Of a DNA stretch of 64,000 nt, positions 1 through 12,239 are shown one piece after another. Position 1 is the first letter of the stretch. Each line of letters starts with the position of its first letter. The stretch is from the NCBI RefSeq assembly GCF_021347895.1, contig NC_067121.1, positions 31,297,974-31,361,973 on the forward strand, given 5' to 3'. The notes under the pieces are model-generated. The model did not search any database and was not told where the DNA came from. It was given only the letters and a program-made list of their open reading frames with translations. The stretch is from Acanthochromis polyacanthus (lineage: Eukaryota; Chordata; Actinopteri; Pomacentridae). Both the position numbers and the translations under genes were made by a program.

Positions 1-2370
1 AACGAGGCCTCAAGTTCTGTGCGTAATTCATGCATTTAGGGGTCTGTGAGGAAATTACTCTTCTGCATTTCCCTTCACTTTTTTCTTCGGCTCTCCAATT
101 GATGAATTCGATGCATTGCTAATTATTCCTCGTTTCAATGCGTTCTCAACCCCTCTCATTATCACAGCGAACTCAGTCAAGGAGCTACAAGGTTCTACAT
201 GTGAAAAGAAAAGCTTTTTGAAAGAATTCCGCGGCTTGAAGGCACAGAAGCTCCTCTGCCAAACAAGCAAGTTCTTTAAAGGCCTCTTTATCTTCAGACA
301 AGAAGTCTTGGGGGGTCGGGGAGGGGTCCAGAGCTCCACTGAAAGCATTTCATTTGTTTGTCTTCATTCATTGGCTTATGAATGCTTGCTACTCAGTGTG
401 AAAGTTGTTTTATTTCTGATAACCCACAAGGCTACCCAAAATCGACCGGGCTTATTGGATTTGTGGAAAAATAATGGCTCACAGTAACATATGTACATAT
501 TGGTATTAGAGTACAGAACGTACAGTTTCGTCCAGATATACCAGAAAAGTGAAAGCTTACTGAAAACAGTGCTGCATCTAAATAAAGCGACAAAAAAAAA
601 GAAGTTTTGGAACAGTAATGAGAGCACTCCTGTTATAATCGAGTGGGAGCCATCTGGTGAAACATGGTCTGGAAAGAGCGCAAGCAATCAAGACCTCGTT
701 CTCAGCTGTTTGGGCAGACTGGACACCGAGAGTTTGCATGGACACAGATTAGTCCATCAGCCTGAAGGTGAGCAACACACGAGACACGAAGTGACGAGAC
801 GGAAAGTGACACAGAAAACAGATGCCGACGTGATCGCCAAGACACGCAGCGGGAGAAGATCAATTGTGTCTTCTTGGCTTTCATCAAAGTTTGTCAGCAG
901 AGGAAATGTGCCTGTGCTTTCTCACAGCCCCCAGAGATTTATTTGTAAATGTCACACTTGTCAAATTGTCAGCATCTGTGTCTCCCATGGATGCTACATC
1001 ACATGCAACAGCAGAAGCAAATTACGAAATAACTCGCTGACACGTGTTTTACTTCAGTTTTTTGGATGATTTTCTTGGTCATCTGCAGGCAAAAGAATCC
1101 TAAAATTGAAATCCGTACTGAAGGTTTTATTGTAAATGAAGAATCCAGCCACATCAGCACACACACACACACACAGAAAAAAAAGAGACACACACAGATG
1201 TTACAAGAACCTTTATGCTACACATCAGCGGGCAGGCAGTATTCAGTCACTTCTCAAACACATCTTGGTTTGTCTCTCATTAAAAATGTTTGCCTGGATG
1301 ACACTGTTCTGTCTTTAACCAACTGTGACCATGTCATCTGTCCCTGGAATTACTTTTTTCTTAGCTGTTTTAGATATCAAGTAAAGCATTTTCAAATTAT
1401 GCGCCAGGAGCGCCAGACAAAAATGGCATCTTTCTGTTGATTTTGCATCTCTTTTGTCTGCAAAAAGCTTAATTCGAGGGACATGTTTACTAGCCATTTT
1501 CTCTCTATGACTTATTATTTGACAGAATGAGTTTCTGGCATCAGATTTGTATCAAAGGGACAAACAAGGGTCTTGTTTGGAGATGGTTAACTGAAAAGAA
1601 CAGCTGCAAGGATCTGCTTTTAACAACAACAAAACTCTTTATTTAAAGCCACAGAATTTCTCAAGAAACTTTGTTTTTGCACGTTGCATCTGACTTGTCT
1701 GCCTTGACAGACATGAAATACCTGAGTAAAGAATGCGTGGTATATAGTGTGTGGCTATATAATGCATATATAATCAACAAGTGCTTAGCAACAGCAAGCT
1801 AATCAAAAGATTTAGGAATTTATAATTGTCCAGATGTGATTGATTCCGACATTTTGGCAAATATACTAGATTGGTTGGAAGTTAGAAGCTGTATAGTAAA
1901 TAAAAAGGTACAGACTTAGCTTAGTGTAACTAGAAACATGGGGAGCCAGCTCGCCCAAGTCTGTCTGAGGAAATAAAAGAAGCAATCCACTTACCACAAC
2001 CTCTGAAGCTCATTAACTCGATGAGCCCTGGGCTGTTTTCAGGGTAATTTCACTACCTTTACTTTTAAGCTCATATCTTGGTCATTTTAAAAGCTAGTCG
2101 TACATGCTGTATCTTGTTTTATTCAGAGGAGTCTTGGCTATTAAAATCATTAGATATGATAATATTTGCAGATTTTTTTATATATATATTGTCTTTTTCA
2201 TCTTGGGAAACTATTATGATACTGTTATGGTTTTACATGTATGTGACTCTAAAAAAGTTCACCACCTCCAGAAGTTCCCCCCTTTCATTGCTTTTCAAAA
2301 ATGACTCATGGTCAATATAATTAGCTTGTTTTTTAACAAAACTTTACAACAACAAAAAAGACTATTTCAT
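1..2370. other. Intergenic, no gene seen
   Basis: AT-rich single-copy-looking sequence. Open frames here overlap on both strands and show no protein motif or splice-supported structure, so I call none. A short CA run lies near 1158-1176. No transposon ends were recognised. Confidence 0.6.
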
Positions 2371-2379
2371 GACACAGAC

Positions 2380-2965
2380 ATTCAAATCAGTATTTACAGG
2401 ATGCACCTTTGACCACAGTCACAGCACTGAGCTTGTTTGGACAGGTCTTAATTAGTTTTGCCCATCTGCAGTTTGACCCCATTCTTCTTTGCAAAACTGC
2501 TCACATTCAGTCAAATTCCATGAGGATCATAAGTCAACACATCTTTTTAAGTCCAGTCTCAAATTCTCAATTGGATTAATGTCTGGGCTCTGACTCAGCC
2601 ACTCCAGAACAATCACTTTGTTGTCTTTAAACTGTTTTTGCGTAGCTTTGGTCGTATGCTTCGGGCAGTTGTCTTGCTAGAAAACAAATCTTGTCTGAAC
2701 TTTTTTTTTTTTTTGCAGACTTTATGAGACTGCTTCAGAATTTCCCTGTACTTTGCTGCATTCATTTTATCCTCTACTTCATTAGCCTTCCAGGGAATGC
2801 TGCAGAGAAACATGTCATGATGCTGCCACCACCATGCCTCACAGCGGGGATGCTATGTTTGGCGCCCACCAAATTGACCTGCTAAATTGACCATAATTCA
2901 ATGTTGAAAAGCAAAAAATGATGAAAACTTTCAAATAGGGTGAATACATTTTAAAGGCCCTGTAT
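2380..2965 (-). mobile_element. Tc1-like transposon relic, transposase C-terminal part
   Basis: On the minus strand between about 2680 and 2530 one frame reads [16 protein letters not shown], then [16 protein letters not shown]. These are the hallmarks of Tc1-family transposases: the QDN.PKHT block with the second catalytic Asp, and the SQSPD.NPIE.L block with the last acidic residue. The upstream part of the transposase is degraded and carries an A-rich tract (T run at 2701-2714 on the + strand). The sequence near 2925-2965 (GGGTGAATACATTTTAAAGG) resembles a Tc1-type terminal repeat and matches the ends of the copy at 34834-38053. The element is truncated and inactive. It is related to, but much diverged from, the 35-kb copy. 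Confidence 0.85.
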
Positions 2966-2969
2966 CTCG

Positions 2970-4630
2970 TTAATAAAATCCTGACAGTAGAGGAAGCTTT
3001 TCGTAGTTATGCAGAGATTTTCTGCAATCTGACAATGCCTGCACTGTGATGGTGTGATACTCTATGGCTTAGTAGTTTGACAGCATATGCGCTCAACAGA
3101 AAAAAAAAAAAAAGTTACATCTTTATGGACTGAAGTGCTCGCATACAGCAGGTGACCTGTGCCACTCTTTTGACCGTCAGTAATTGCTGTCATTTTTAAA
3201 CTTCGGTATGTACAAATGTTTGACAAGCATCGTCGCAGAGCTCTTTGCTGTGATATATGTTTCATACCTATGCCTTAATCACTTCATGATTAACTGAAAC
3301 AAAAGTGTGAATGTGGAGGTGGACAGAACAGGCTGTTACTATGATTACATTTCATGTAAATTGAAACTAACTTGTCTCACAAACGTTTCCTCACACAGAG
3401 AAACAACTAGCATCACTGGAAAGGTCAAGGTGTGAAGTTTTTTTTTCCATCTCACTGCACTGAATACTTTGTGAGCAGATCAACTGTAATTGCAACTGTC
3501 TTCTTCTAAGGGATAATTAATACAAGACAACTTGCTCGTTTAATCCGTGCAAGAAGCAAATGGTGAAAACAAATGGTTCTACCCTTGAGTGATTTCAATC
3601 ATCACCATCTGTCAGGAACAAAGTGAATGAGTATATTCAAGTTTGAATTTAAAAGAAATCTGGCCTTTTCCTTCTTGCTTTATTTACTTCAACACATTGT
3701 TAACTTGTGTGATGGAATCTGCCAGAGCGCTGACACACCGCATTGCTTTAACACTAATTTTATGCACAGAAGAATGGAAACCTGTCAGTCCTTCAGTTTG
3801 GTCAGGGTTGAGTTTTTGTTCATCCTGTGACTCCCTGACAGTCTGGAGCTGTGATTTTTAGTATCAAATTATCCATTTTGATGCCAAGTGTGGGCTTGGT
3901 CCGTGAGAAGCAGGAAGCCAGACATCCAGAATGATTCAGCCTTCATCTCTGCTTTGACAGACGACGCTTTTAACAGGCTCATAACTCGTCTGAACTGGTC
4001 CAGGCGGAACAACTGTATAAATCATGAAACAAACAGTTTTTTGTGGCTGTGACATAACTGTTTTCAACACAGATGACTCAAACAGAATGAAAGAGCGAAA
4101 GATAGAGAGGTTTGACTGCTGCACACCATCCGTCATATAATGCTTGTATTGTATAATTATAGGTTCAGCAGTTGCAAATTGGCTTCAACTGTTAGCAAAG
4201 GTGATCCACTGGAGCGTCTCTGCCCATTCTGACCACCTGTACATCATAAAAAAACAGCTGGGATGCTGCCAGTTTCATTTTTTCTCTTAACACGGTGGAA
4301 AATTTTGCATGTCACAACTGCATTCTGACTTTGTACAATTGGAGTGAGTGGCCCAGTGTGGTTGCCAAAGTTTATTTTTCGTCTGACGTCCAAAATTTAA
4401 AACGCAGTGAAGAAACTGCTGTAAAGCTGCAACATTATTACACTATAAAACTGTCCTAGCAATTACAACTATAGGGGAGCCTGGGACTTACACGTACAGA
4501 CGGGACTCATGTATGTTTTCTGGTCCTGATGGCCTTAGATTTCTTCTGTTTTAAGTTGGTGTATTCAGGTTTGTTGCACCATTGGGCAAAAATTCCAACA
4601 GAACAATCCAGCAGATTCTGTCTTCATCTG
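2970..4630. other. Intergenic, no gene seen
   Basis: No supported exon, RNA gene or recognised repeat apart from short homopolymer runs (A run near 3101-3114). Confidence 0.5.
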
Positions 4631-4639
4631 TCCTTTTAT

Positions 4640-5045
4640 CCTCATCAATAACCAAGCAGTGGATATAGTGGACAGCTTGAAATATCTGGGGATTGCAGTC
4701 GACAATAAATTCACTTTTGACCGGCACACCACGGACATCCAAAAAGAATCCACCAGAGACTCTCAGCCATCTGTAAACTGAAAGGACTTTTAGGAGTTAA
4801 ATCTACAGCCTCCGGACATAGATACAGAACCCTGAGATGCAGACGAACTCGACTAGGCAAAAGCCTGATGCCATCAAATATAGAAATCCTTAACAAAAGG
4901 CCAAGGTGATCTGACCAGACTGAAAACTACACTTACATTTTGAATAGCGTTTTTGTAGAATGTGTTTTAGTTTTGTTTTGTACTGCTGTGGAAAAGAATC
5001 TCCCCACAGGGACAACAAAGTCTCAGTCTAAGACTGTAATTCAGG
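4640..5045 (+). mobile_element. LINE relic, reverse transcriptase C-terminal tail and 3' end
   Basis: The + strand translates to VDIVDSLKYLGIAVDNKFTF followed by RHTTDIQKES. This matches the conserved 'V..YKYLG...D..L.F..H......K' segment just after the reverse transcriptase domain of vertebrate L2/Rex1-type LINEs. The 3' end (4985-5035) has a GAATCTCCCCACAGGGACAA sequence typical of LINE 3' untranslated tails in fish. Frameshifts and stops appear after the first 40 codons, so the copy is dead and 5'-truncated. I cannot fix the clade. Confidence 0.75.
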
Positions 5046-5536
5046 TTGTCTGAGGATAAACTAGACCTCTACCCCTGCTACTCGCTTTTTCTTATGGCTT
5101 TACAAATTCTAATCTGTGAGTCAAGACTTTGGCAAACCACAGCCCTTTTCAGACCATCCATCCATCCATTCATCCATTATCTATACACCGCTTAATCCTC
5201 ATTAGAGTCATAGGAGGCTGGAGTCTATCCCAGCTTACTTAAAGGGGAACTTCGTTTTTTTTCAACCTGGGGTCTGTTTTCATATGTCTTTTCATACATG
5301 TGACTGATGGAGAAATGAATTTTCGACATAGCTCCAGTATTTAGACAGGCAGGCAGCTTCGCAGCTCAGCTAGCGAAAAGTATGGGGCAACTTGCCCCCC
5401 CGTGTCAAAGTCCACCCCAACGTGATTTTTTTCCCCCACACTGACCGGCTCGGATAGTCTCAATGCAACACGGTCTCACGGGGATTCGTGAAACTGTCAC
5501 GTCAGTTTTTGTTTCGGTTTCGTGTGCACCAACACG

Positions 5537-5701
5537 ATGTCGTCATGTTTTTTGTGCCGCTCACCACGAGCGAAACCCGCTGTGGTAATCACATCTGAAA
5601 GTGGTTTATACCGGCAGATTCATGACGATCTAAGCTGTCCATCGGCGTTTGCGGCCGCCGCTGCGGCCGCCGGACATTCTTTAAATTCCTATGCAAATTA
5701 G
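5537..5701 (+). CDS. Small ORF in left arm of foldback element, doubtful
   Basis: A 54-codon frame starts MSSCFLCRSPRAKPAVV and ends in a seven-Ala stretch and HSLNSYAN. The same frame is mirrored on the minus strand of the right arm (6148-5957), where the reading is kept despite Leu6Ser, Gln27Arg and a longer Ala run. It has one CxxC pair and no family that I know. It may be a fragment captured from a transposase or host exon, or an accident of the inverted arms. No evidence of expression can be read from the sequence. Confidence 0.25.
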   Translation: MSSCFLCRSPRAKPAVVITSESGLYRQIHDDLSCPSAFAAAAAAAGHSLNSYAN

Positions 5702-5956
5702 GCGGATTCATGACGATCTAGGCTGTCCATCGGCGTTTGCGGCCGCCGCCGCGGCCGCCATTGCGGCCGCCGGACATCCGGCCACAGCAGCGGCCGGATC
5801 ACATCTGAAAGTGGTTTATACCGGCGGATTCATGACGATTTAAGTTGTCCATTGGCGTTTGCGGCCGCCGCCGCGGCCGCTGCTGCGGCCGGATGTCTGG
5901 CGGCAGCAATGGCGGCCGCAAACGCCGATGGACAGCTTAGATCGTCATGAATCCGC

Positions 5957-6148
5957 CTAATTTGCATAGGAATTTAAAGAATGTCCGGCGGCCGCAGTGG
6001 CAGCCGCAGCGGCGGCCGCAAACGCCGATGGACAGCTTAGATCGTCATGAATCCGCCGGTATAAACCACTTTCAGATGTGATTACCACAGCGGGTTTCGC
6101 TCGTGGTGAGCGGCACGAAAAACATGACGACATTGTGTTGGTGCGCAC
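5957..6148 (-). CDS. Mirrored small ORF in right arm of foldback element, doubtful
   Basis: This 63-codon frame is the inverted copy of the frame at 5537-5701, with an in-frame upstream Met (MRTNT before MSSC). It holds the same CxxC, the same ITSESGLYR and DDLSCPSAF blocks and an Ala-rich tail broken by one Thr. See the left-arm entry for interpretation. Confidence 0.25.
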   Translation of the reverse strand: MRTNTMSSCFSCRSPRAKPAVVITSESGLYRRIHDDLSCPSAFAAAAAAATAAAGHSLNSYAN

Positions 6149-6639
6149 GAAACCGAAACAAAAACTGACGTGACAGTTTCACGAATCCCAGTGAGACCGG
6201 GCTGCTCAATGAGTGTCCCGTAACATACTAGAGATGAGAAGTGAACGAAAACCTCCACATTACTTGGCGATCACTATTTGTTGTGGTCTGTATCCAAATC
6301 TCAGGACGCTAGAAAGCAAGACCCCAGGTTGAAAAAAACCGAAGTTCCCCTTTAAGGCGAAGGCAGGGGACATGCTGGACAGATCACCAGTCTATGACAG
6401 GGCTACATATACAGACAAACAATCACACTCACATTCACACCTACGGACAATTTAGAGTTACGAATTAACCTCAGCATGTTTTTGGACTGTGGGAGGAAAC
6501 CGGAGAAAACCACACATGCACAGGGACATGCAAACTCCATGTAGAAAGATCCCGGGAAGGCCGGAACGCGAACTGGGGATCTTCTAGCTTTAAGGCGAAA
6601 GTACTAACCACCAAGCCACTGTGTAGCTCCCTCTTTCAG

Positions 6640-9600
6640 ACCAGATCAGTGAATTTAAAGAGCAAACAAGGAAGTAAGCTGTGGTTGCTGACTGATTTAA
6701 ACAAAGGACTTTCTCATTTAAGTGATTATGCAAAGCCAAAAGTTAATATTTACTTTTTGTTTGACCTCTTCTTCGCTTTTGAAGCTTGTGCCTGTCCTCA
6801 TCTGACAGGACGCTGTCTTTCTTTATTTTCTTTTCCAGATTTCTGCCTATTGCAGCTGTAACCCAGTTATACTTAAATGTAATATTGTAATCCATGTTGT
6901 AGATTTCACTGCCTGGGCGACTGATGGATATCAGCGTCAAACTGTTAAATTTACACAATGAGTAATGACAGTTTTTGCCCTTCAACTTCACACCGTCATT
7001 TGTCATTTGTGAGCCGCTTTACCTGCCACGGTGTCAGCATGTCCACATGCTGTAACACTGTGGCGTGTCATTGAGACATGGCACGAGACCTTGTTTTTTA
7101 GTTCACATCCATCCATCACAACTCCTTCAGTGCTGATCAAGTCAGCAGGGCACCTCTTAGACACACTACTGGTATCCTGCAGAGAAAACTGCCCTCCATC
7201 TCAGCTGACCAGCAAAAAGTGCTCAGTGGTGAGAATAATGATCCCAACACACACACATACTTCTCTTCGCTGTCCACAAGCTGTTATATGAGTTGGATTC
7301 CAATTTCCAGTTTCTGTTTGGCATAAAATGGTAACATGAGGCAATTGATGAATGAAGGGTTTATGTGGGCAGTGGCCTACTTGAATGTTAGTGTGTGACT
7401 GATGGCTGCATCCATCACTTCAATGTCATTATTCAAAAGACATCAAGTAACTATCAAGAAAAGTGGGTCAAAAGAAGGAGAACTTGGTGAGTGGACTGCT
7501 TTGACGTAGGGGGGTTGCATCAGGGTATTTGAAGTTTCATATTGGCTCTCTGCCCCGTGACAAATCTCAGCAGCACTGGAGTTAACGTCAACGCAGTAAC
7601 TAAATTAACATTATATGAGCGAACCCACGAGCAGAGACAGCAAAGGTGGAATTTACCTCAGGGTCTTGAAAGTTAACACATAATCCTGCATCGGAGGAAT
7701 ACCTGATGAGGACATGTTTATATGTATGAGGGTTGCTGCCACTTTTTATATCCCCATGAAATGGTGTAGCAGATGGCAATAAAATTCACACGCCTACATG
7801 TTAATGTTTCCTGCTGGGTTTATGTGTGTGTCTCATGTGTGAAAACACAGCATTGTTGTGAGGATGAGGAAATGTCTTTTCTGGTTATATCATTGTCTTT
7901 GACGATAATAACCAAAAAATAAATATAGCACTGACCTGAAAAATTGCTTTGCGTTTTTTTAATCCTTTTCGTGGCTGATTTTAAATTATACTGCAGTTGG
8001 TTGAAGCAGCAAAACAGCGATACAAACATCTTAGATATGCAAACTAACTCTGGAGTTAATGACTACATTTACATGCACACAATAAACCATCTTGTTCGGA
8101 GAAATCAGGTTAGGGCAAGAAATCAGAAAATGCATTTGCATGCGCTGCGATGACCTGTTACCATCAAGTTTTCCGACCCAGAATCACATTTTTTAACTGA
8201 GATTGGCATATTTTGAATGAAATATGACTCAGCAGCCGAAAGATTTGTGATCAGACTGTTTCCACTGACAACACAGAGGACCGACTGTGGAGAGCAAACA
8301 CCGTTTTTTCTCTATGAGCAAAAAGCCTTGATGATTTCAGTTTTAGTTGGACTTAACATTTAATAGTTTTAGAACAAGGAGGCACAGCTTATTGTTTTGA
8401 TGAATCATTTTTTTCTTTTCACCTCCATCCCAAAGCAAAACATTCTTTGGAAGTCAATGTCAGCCACGTGCATTCTTTTAAACGCTTTGAGTGTCAGACT
8501 GAATACAAAGAATACAATGGTGTCGCTTTGCTGTGAGAACTGCTGATAGAAATGTGTTATTATGGAGCAAACTTTGTAGATTATAGCTAATCATTATATT
8601 ACTTCAGAACAAAACAATGTCAGACAACTAATACAGACTAAAATATTTTCAGAAATGTACCTGGATTTGTTGTCCTGACTGCTACCAACAAAAACAATTT
8701 GACAAATTGCGTTAAAACAAATTGAAATGCTTGTCCACCTGACAACAAACCCTGTTACTACATATCATATTCCTGATACTGAGCATGGATGTCTACACAA
8801 ACACTAACAGGAAACAAATTTGGCAGTCGGCAAATTTGAAAGTAACTCAAAAGTTTGACGAAAAGAAATAATAAGAAATCCAAAGTCATAAAGTACTGAA
8901 AGGAAAGTCATTTGAAAATAAGGAGGAGAGTAGATACAAGGAGAGAGAGAGCGAGAGGTTCCTTTATTCAATTGTGTTTAGCAGCATAATGACTTAATGA
9001 GGCTGCGGAGAGAGGAACAGAGTGAATGGAAGTGGCCTTATAAGGCATGAAAGCTTTTAAAAGTACAGCAAATGTACAGTTACAATGCGCATTGTAGTGT
9101 GTGTTTGTGCAATTCATGTTGCGAGGACCTATGTCATTTCATTGTGGCAACTCGCCTTCATTTTAGAGACACAAAAAATTGAATCTCAAGTCAAGGCAGC
9201 CTGTAAGTGTCCTTCTTTTCTGACTTGGAGAAAAAGTGACAATTCTAATTTCTATAGCTGTGGTTAGAAAAGGGTTAAAATGAGCCAATTTTGTACAAAA
9301 AGAAAGATAAATTCTCTTTTGTTAATCCACACCCTGTCAGGTTACCAGACACTCCTTTGATTAGTACTCCAATAAAAGGCCTTAAAATGCAGAGTTATTC
9401 AAAAGACACGATGACACAGATGACAAGAGAAGGACAAAAATGAGTTGTTGGTATTCTGGATGCTGGCTGGTCAGTTAGAGTCGTATACAGACACTTCAAT
9501 AGCCACAGTTTCACTATTTGCTAGCTAATAAACTGGTTCAGACAGCTCTGGATGAACGGCTCCAACAATATGATCTAGTCCCCCAAAATCCCCCCCAGTT

Positions 9601-9970
9601 GTGCCAGATTTCCACATTGACAACATCATTAACTGTGTGTGTCACAGATGTGTGACTCGTTACAAACATGTGATTTCTCGTCTATGACCCCGCTCTCCAT
9701 CTGCCCATTATCTTTCCAATACAGTGCTTAATTGATCGTTTCATGGCCTCATTTCTGTTGTAGAGATGCTGTGTGTCGGCACAGAAAATATTTGTTCCCC
9801 TATGTTAAAAAGAATGGCTAGATTTTAATAAAACATGACATTTTTGTTTAGCATAAAATACTGAATTTTAGGGTGAACACTTAAAGGCAAGAGCAATGTT
9901 AAGGTTAGAATAAGTCTCCAGGGCAAAAATAGAAGTCAGTGTAAGGTCCTCTGATGTGATAGAAATATGG
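6640..9970. other. Intergenic, no gene seen
   Basis: No exon or RNA gene is supported. The stretch 8040-8260, starting TACATTTACATGCACAC, resembles a repeat that I associate with fish genomes, but the match is too loose to name. A GAGA-rich tract lies at 8941-8958. Confidence 0.45.
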
Positions 9971-9974
9971 CTCT

Positions 9975-10030
9975 GTGTGTGCTAGTGTGTGTGTGTGTGT
10001 GTGTGTGCATGTGTGTGTGTGTCTGTGTGC
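9975..10030. repeat. TG microsatellite
   Basis: An imperfect run of TG dinucleotides with CA and CT interruptions. Confidence 0.95.
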
Positions 10031-12230
10031 GTGCAGGCAGACAAGAATTATTCTTTTGAATTGACAGCTGGCTCCTGCAAAGCTCCAAGTGGACAATTGA
10101 ATTGACTGGGTCAGTTTAAGCTTCTGTTGGGCAGGTTTAAAGGTTTAAAGCAGACTTTGGTCAGGGCAATTTTGCTGAAGCTGGCAACCCAGAGGATAAC
10201 AAAAACACAAGATCAAGTGTGAGTGAGAGCACATTTCTCTTTACAGATCGTTTTCTCTGGTTTAAGGCGGTGGTTCCCAACCTTTTCCTTTTTTTTTTGT
10301 CCGGATGTACATCCACAGCTCTGTCAGATGAAGTCCAGCACCGAGGCCTGGTCTGGGATAATAATTCAAGCCAGGAATCTAAAGTCTGTCCACGACCTTC
10401 TGTTCTGATAAACTGCTGATTTTAGGGGATTTAGGGGAACATTCATTTTTCCTGCCCTTCAAAACCTATGGTTACGGAGTTTTTATGCCTTATAAGATTC
10501 TTTTAATCTCCTTTTAGTTTCTGGCCCTACATATCAGAGGGGTCACACATTAGACCTTGTATTATCATCTGGTTGCTGTTTTCAACTTGGAATTTGCACC
10601 ACAGTTGCTGAAATTTTACTGTAAAAACACCAATTATTTTTACAGTGCACCTGGATCTGATACACAACTTAGAAGATAGCAACTTTTGTTCGAACCCACC
10701 CATTTTGCATGTGAGCAAAAGTATTGGAACATGTGACTGACAAGTGTGTTTTGTTGCCCTGTGTCGATTATTCAAACAATAAGTAGCTCTCAGTGTCTAT
10801 GTTCCGTTTCAGATTGGGGTTTTGCCTGTGCGGACTGCATCTATAGTCTGTTGGACGGGAGCGTATCTCTGACCATTTAATGATTATGTTTGACTCTGTA
10901 TTGCCTTGCCTACTTTCTCCTCACACACATACACACACGCACAGACACACAGACACACAACACACACTCCTTTGATTGATCAATAAAGTCAGCTACAGCT
11001 CCACTTCTCTCCAACACATCTATAACTTCACATGTATCTTTTATCTCGGATGCTTTTCTCTCCTGCACTCACAGTGAGAGACAAGCCTTTTTTCTTTAAC
11101 TCATTCCACTCTGGGCTGTGTACTTCAAAGACATAAAATTAATGCTGCTGTACTCATCACGATTAAGTGTTGAAATGGTCCATTTCCCACCAGAAAGATA
11201 GAATCATTTCAGTCAGAAAAGGCAACTGTTAATGCTATTCTGCTACAATTAGATGTGGCGTTCACCAAGGCTCTATTATAGGGCTCATTATGATTTTTTA
11301 ATACATGTTGCCTCTTGGTTCATCTAAGAAAAAAAAAAAAAAAAGGTAACCTATATCACTGCGATGCTGTGAAATTTAACCTTCTAGTTAGACCCACATG
11401 TCCACTGACAAGCTTCACTGTAAAAAGAACATTCTGTAGACAGTGGTGAAAATCTGGGAGCAAGGGTGCCAGAAAAAAATAGCTTAAAATGATGAAATAC
11501 AGTCACATTTAAAAACTGTAAAAATGATGGAAAATCAAAAGCAAATCTCTGTAAAATAATATTTTTATTCAATTTAATAAATACTGTAAAAACACTGTCA
11601 TTTTATAGCCACACACTGTAAAAAAATTGCTATTTGCCAAAATCCACATTTTCAATGTTAATCTTGCTTTTTGTTTTTTTTTTACATGTAATTTAACTAG
11701 TTATTATCTGTGATTTAACAAAATGTTTAAATCTGTAAAATAACACTTAATTTTTTAAAGCATTTTTCAATATTTCTTTAGAATGATGAAAAATATCTGT
11801 AAAATAATGGACTATTGTATTTTTATAATAATTTTTTCAGTCAAATGTTAGAAAAGAATAAATCATAATTTGTGAAAATAGAGTTTTGATGTGGACTTTT
11901 TTGGCCTGTGTTTTCAAAGGGTTTACATAAATATTTTTTTTAATTATCATTACTGTTTAGAGTTAACTGGTTATTGTCTGTGGTTTTTCACAACAGGGAA
12001 ATAAAATGAAAATAAAGTAGCAGTTTAAAAATTGCTAAAAACGTTTTGGTTTGTTTGCTTATACAGTGGTTTTGTAGGTGTGTTGACATAATTTCCTTCA
12101 ATTTTGTAAAATTAAATTCTATGTAATTTTACTGATTTACCCAGCTGTGAGCATGTCTCTCTGAAATATGGTCAGACATCCTGCAGTCTTCCTGGGCTTC
12201 TCTTTGACTTTGAACAAACAGGACAAACAG
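10031..12230. other. Intergenic, repeat remnants only
   Basis: No gene seen. GGTGGTTCCCAACCTTTTCC near 10270 resembles the terminal repeat of some hAT elements, without a partner. A CA-rich run lies at 10921-10970. ACTGTAAAAA and TTTTTACAGT form an inverted pair at 10618-10646. Confidence 0.45.
11395..11830 (+). repeat. Cluster of CTGTAAAA motifs
   Basis: CTGTAAAA occurs seven times in about 390 bp (near 11418, 11516, 11550, 11585, 11628, 11733, 11798) in very AT-rich sequence. The spacing is irregular, so this looks like a decayed repeat and not a clean tandem array. I cannot assign it to a named family. Confidence 0.5.
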
Positions 12231-12239
12231 CATTGTGAG

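Larger units (their letters stand above)
5243..6351. mobile_element. Foldback DNA element with TTAA target duplication (T2/Kolobok-like MITE)
   Basis: The ends are inverted: AGGGGAACTTCG with TTTTTTTCAACCTGGGG behind it at the left, and the reverse complement at the right (about 33 bp). Both sides are flanked by TTAA (5239-5242 and 6352-6355), and an uninterrupted sibling copy of the host repeat has a single TTAG-like site. Terminus plus target reads TTAAAGGGG, which fits the TTAAAGGRR end described for T2-type MITEs of the Kolobok superfamily. Inside, a second inverted pair (about 5471-5797 and 5885-6200) flanks a GC-rich centre with about ten GCGGCCGC octamers. A core module starting ATTCATGACGATCTAAGCTG occurs five times, three forward and two reversed. 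No transposase is present, so the element would be non-autonomous. Confidence 0.8.
5155..6632 (+). repeat. Common fish interspersed repeat, copy 1, split by an insertion
   Basis: Two halves (5155-5242 and 6352-6632) together make one copy of a repeat found five times in this window. It begins with CATCC tandem repeats, runs through 'CTGGAGTCTATCCCAGCT' and 'TTTTTGGACTGTGGGAGGAA', and ends near a CCACTGTG motif. The halves are separated by the foldback element at 5243-6351. Sibling copies at 38070, 39440 and 49058 read straight through the insertion point, which proves the nesting. The transposon class of this family is not clear to me. Confidence 0.85.

Noticed and set aside
116..1069. Overlapping open frames of 123 and 192 codons near the left edge
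   Set aside because: No domain, no codon structure and competing frames on the other strand; nothing supports a gene.
5239..6355. Tc1/mariner-type TA duplication for the foldback element
   Set aside because: A TA reading is also possible, but the TTAA reading fits the T2-type TTAAAGGRR end better, so TTAA was preferred.
9975..10030. Possible CRISPR-like or regulatory tandem array
   Set aside because: It is an ordinary TG microsatellite, and this is vertebrate DNA.
10260..10290. GGTGGTTCCCAACCTTTTCC as a hAT terminal repeat
   Set aside because: No partner end or target duplication found; kept only as a remark.
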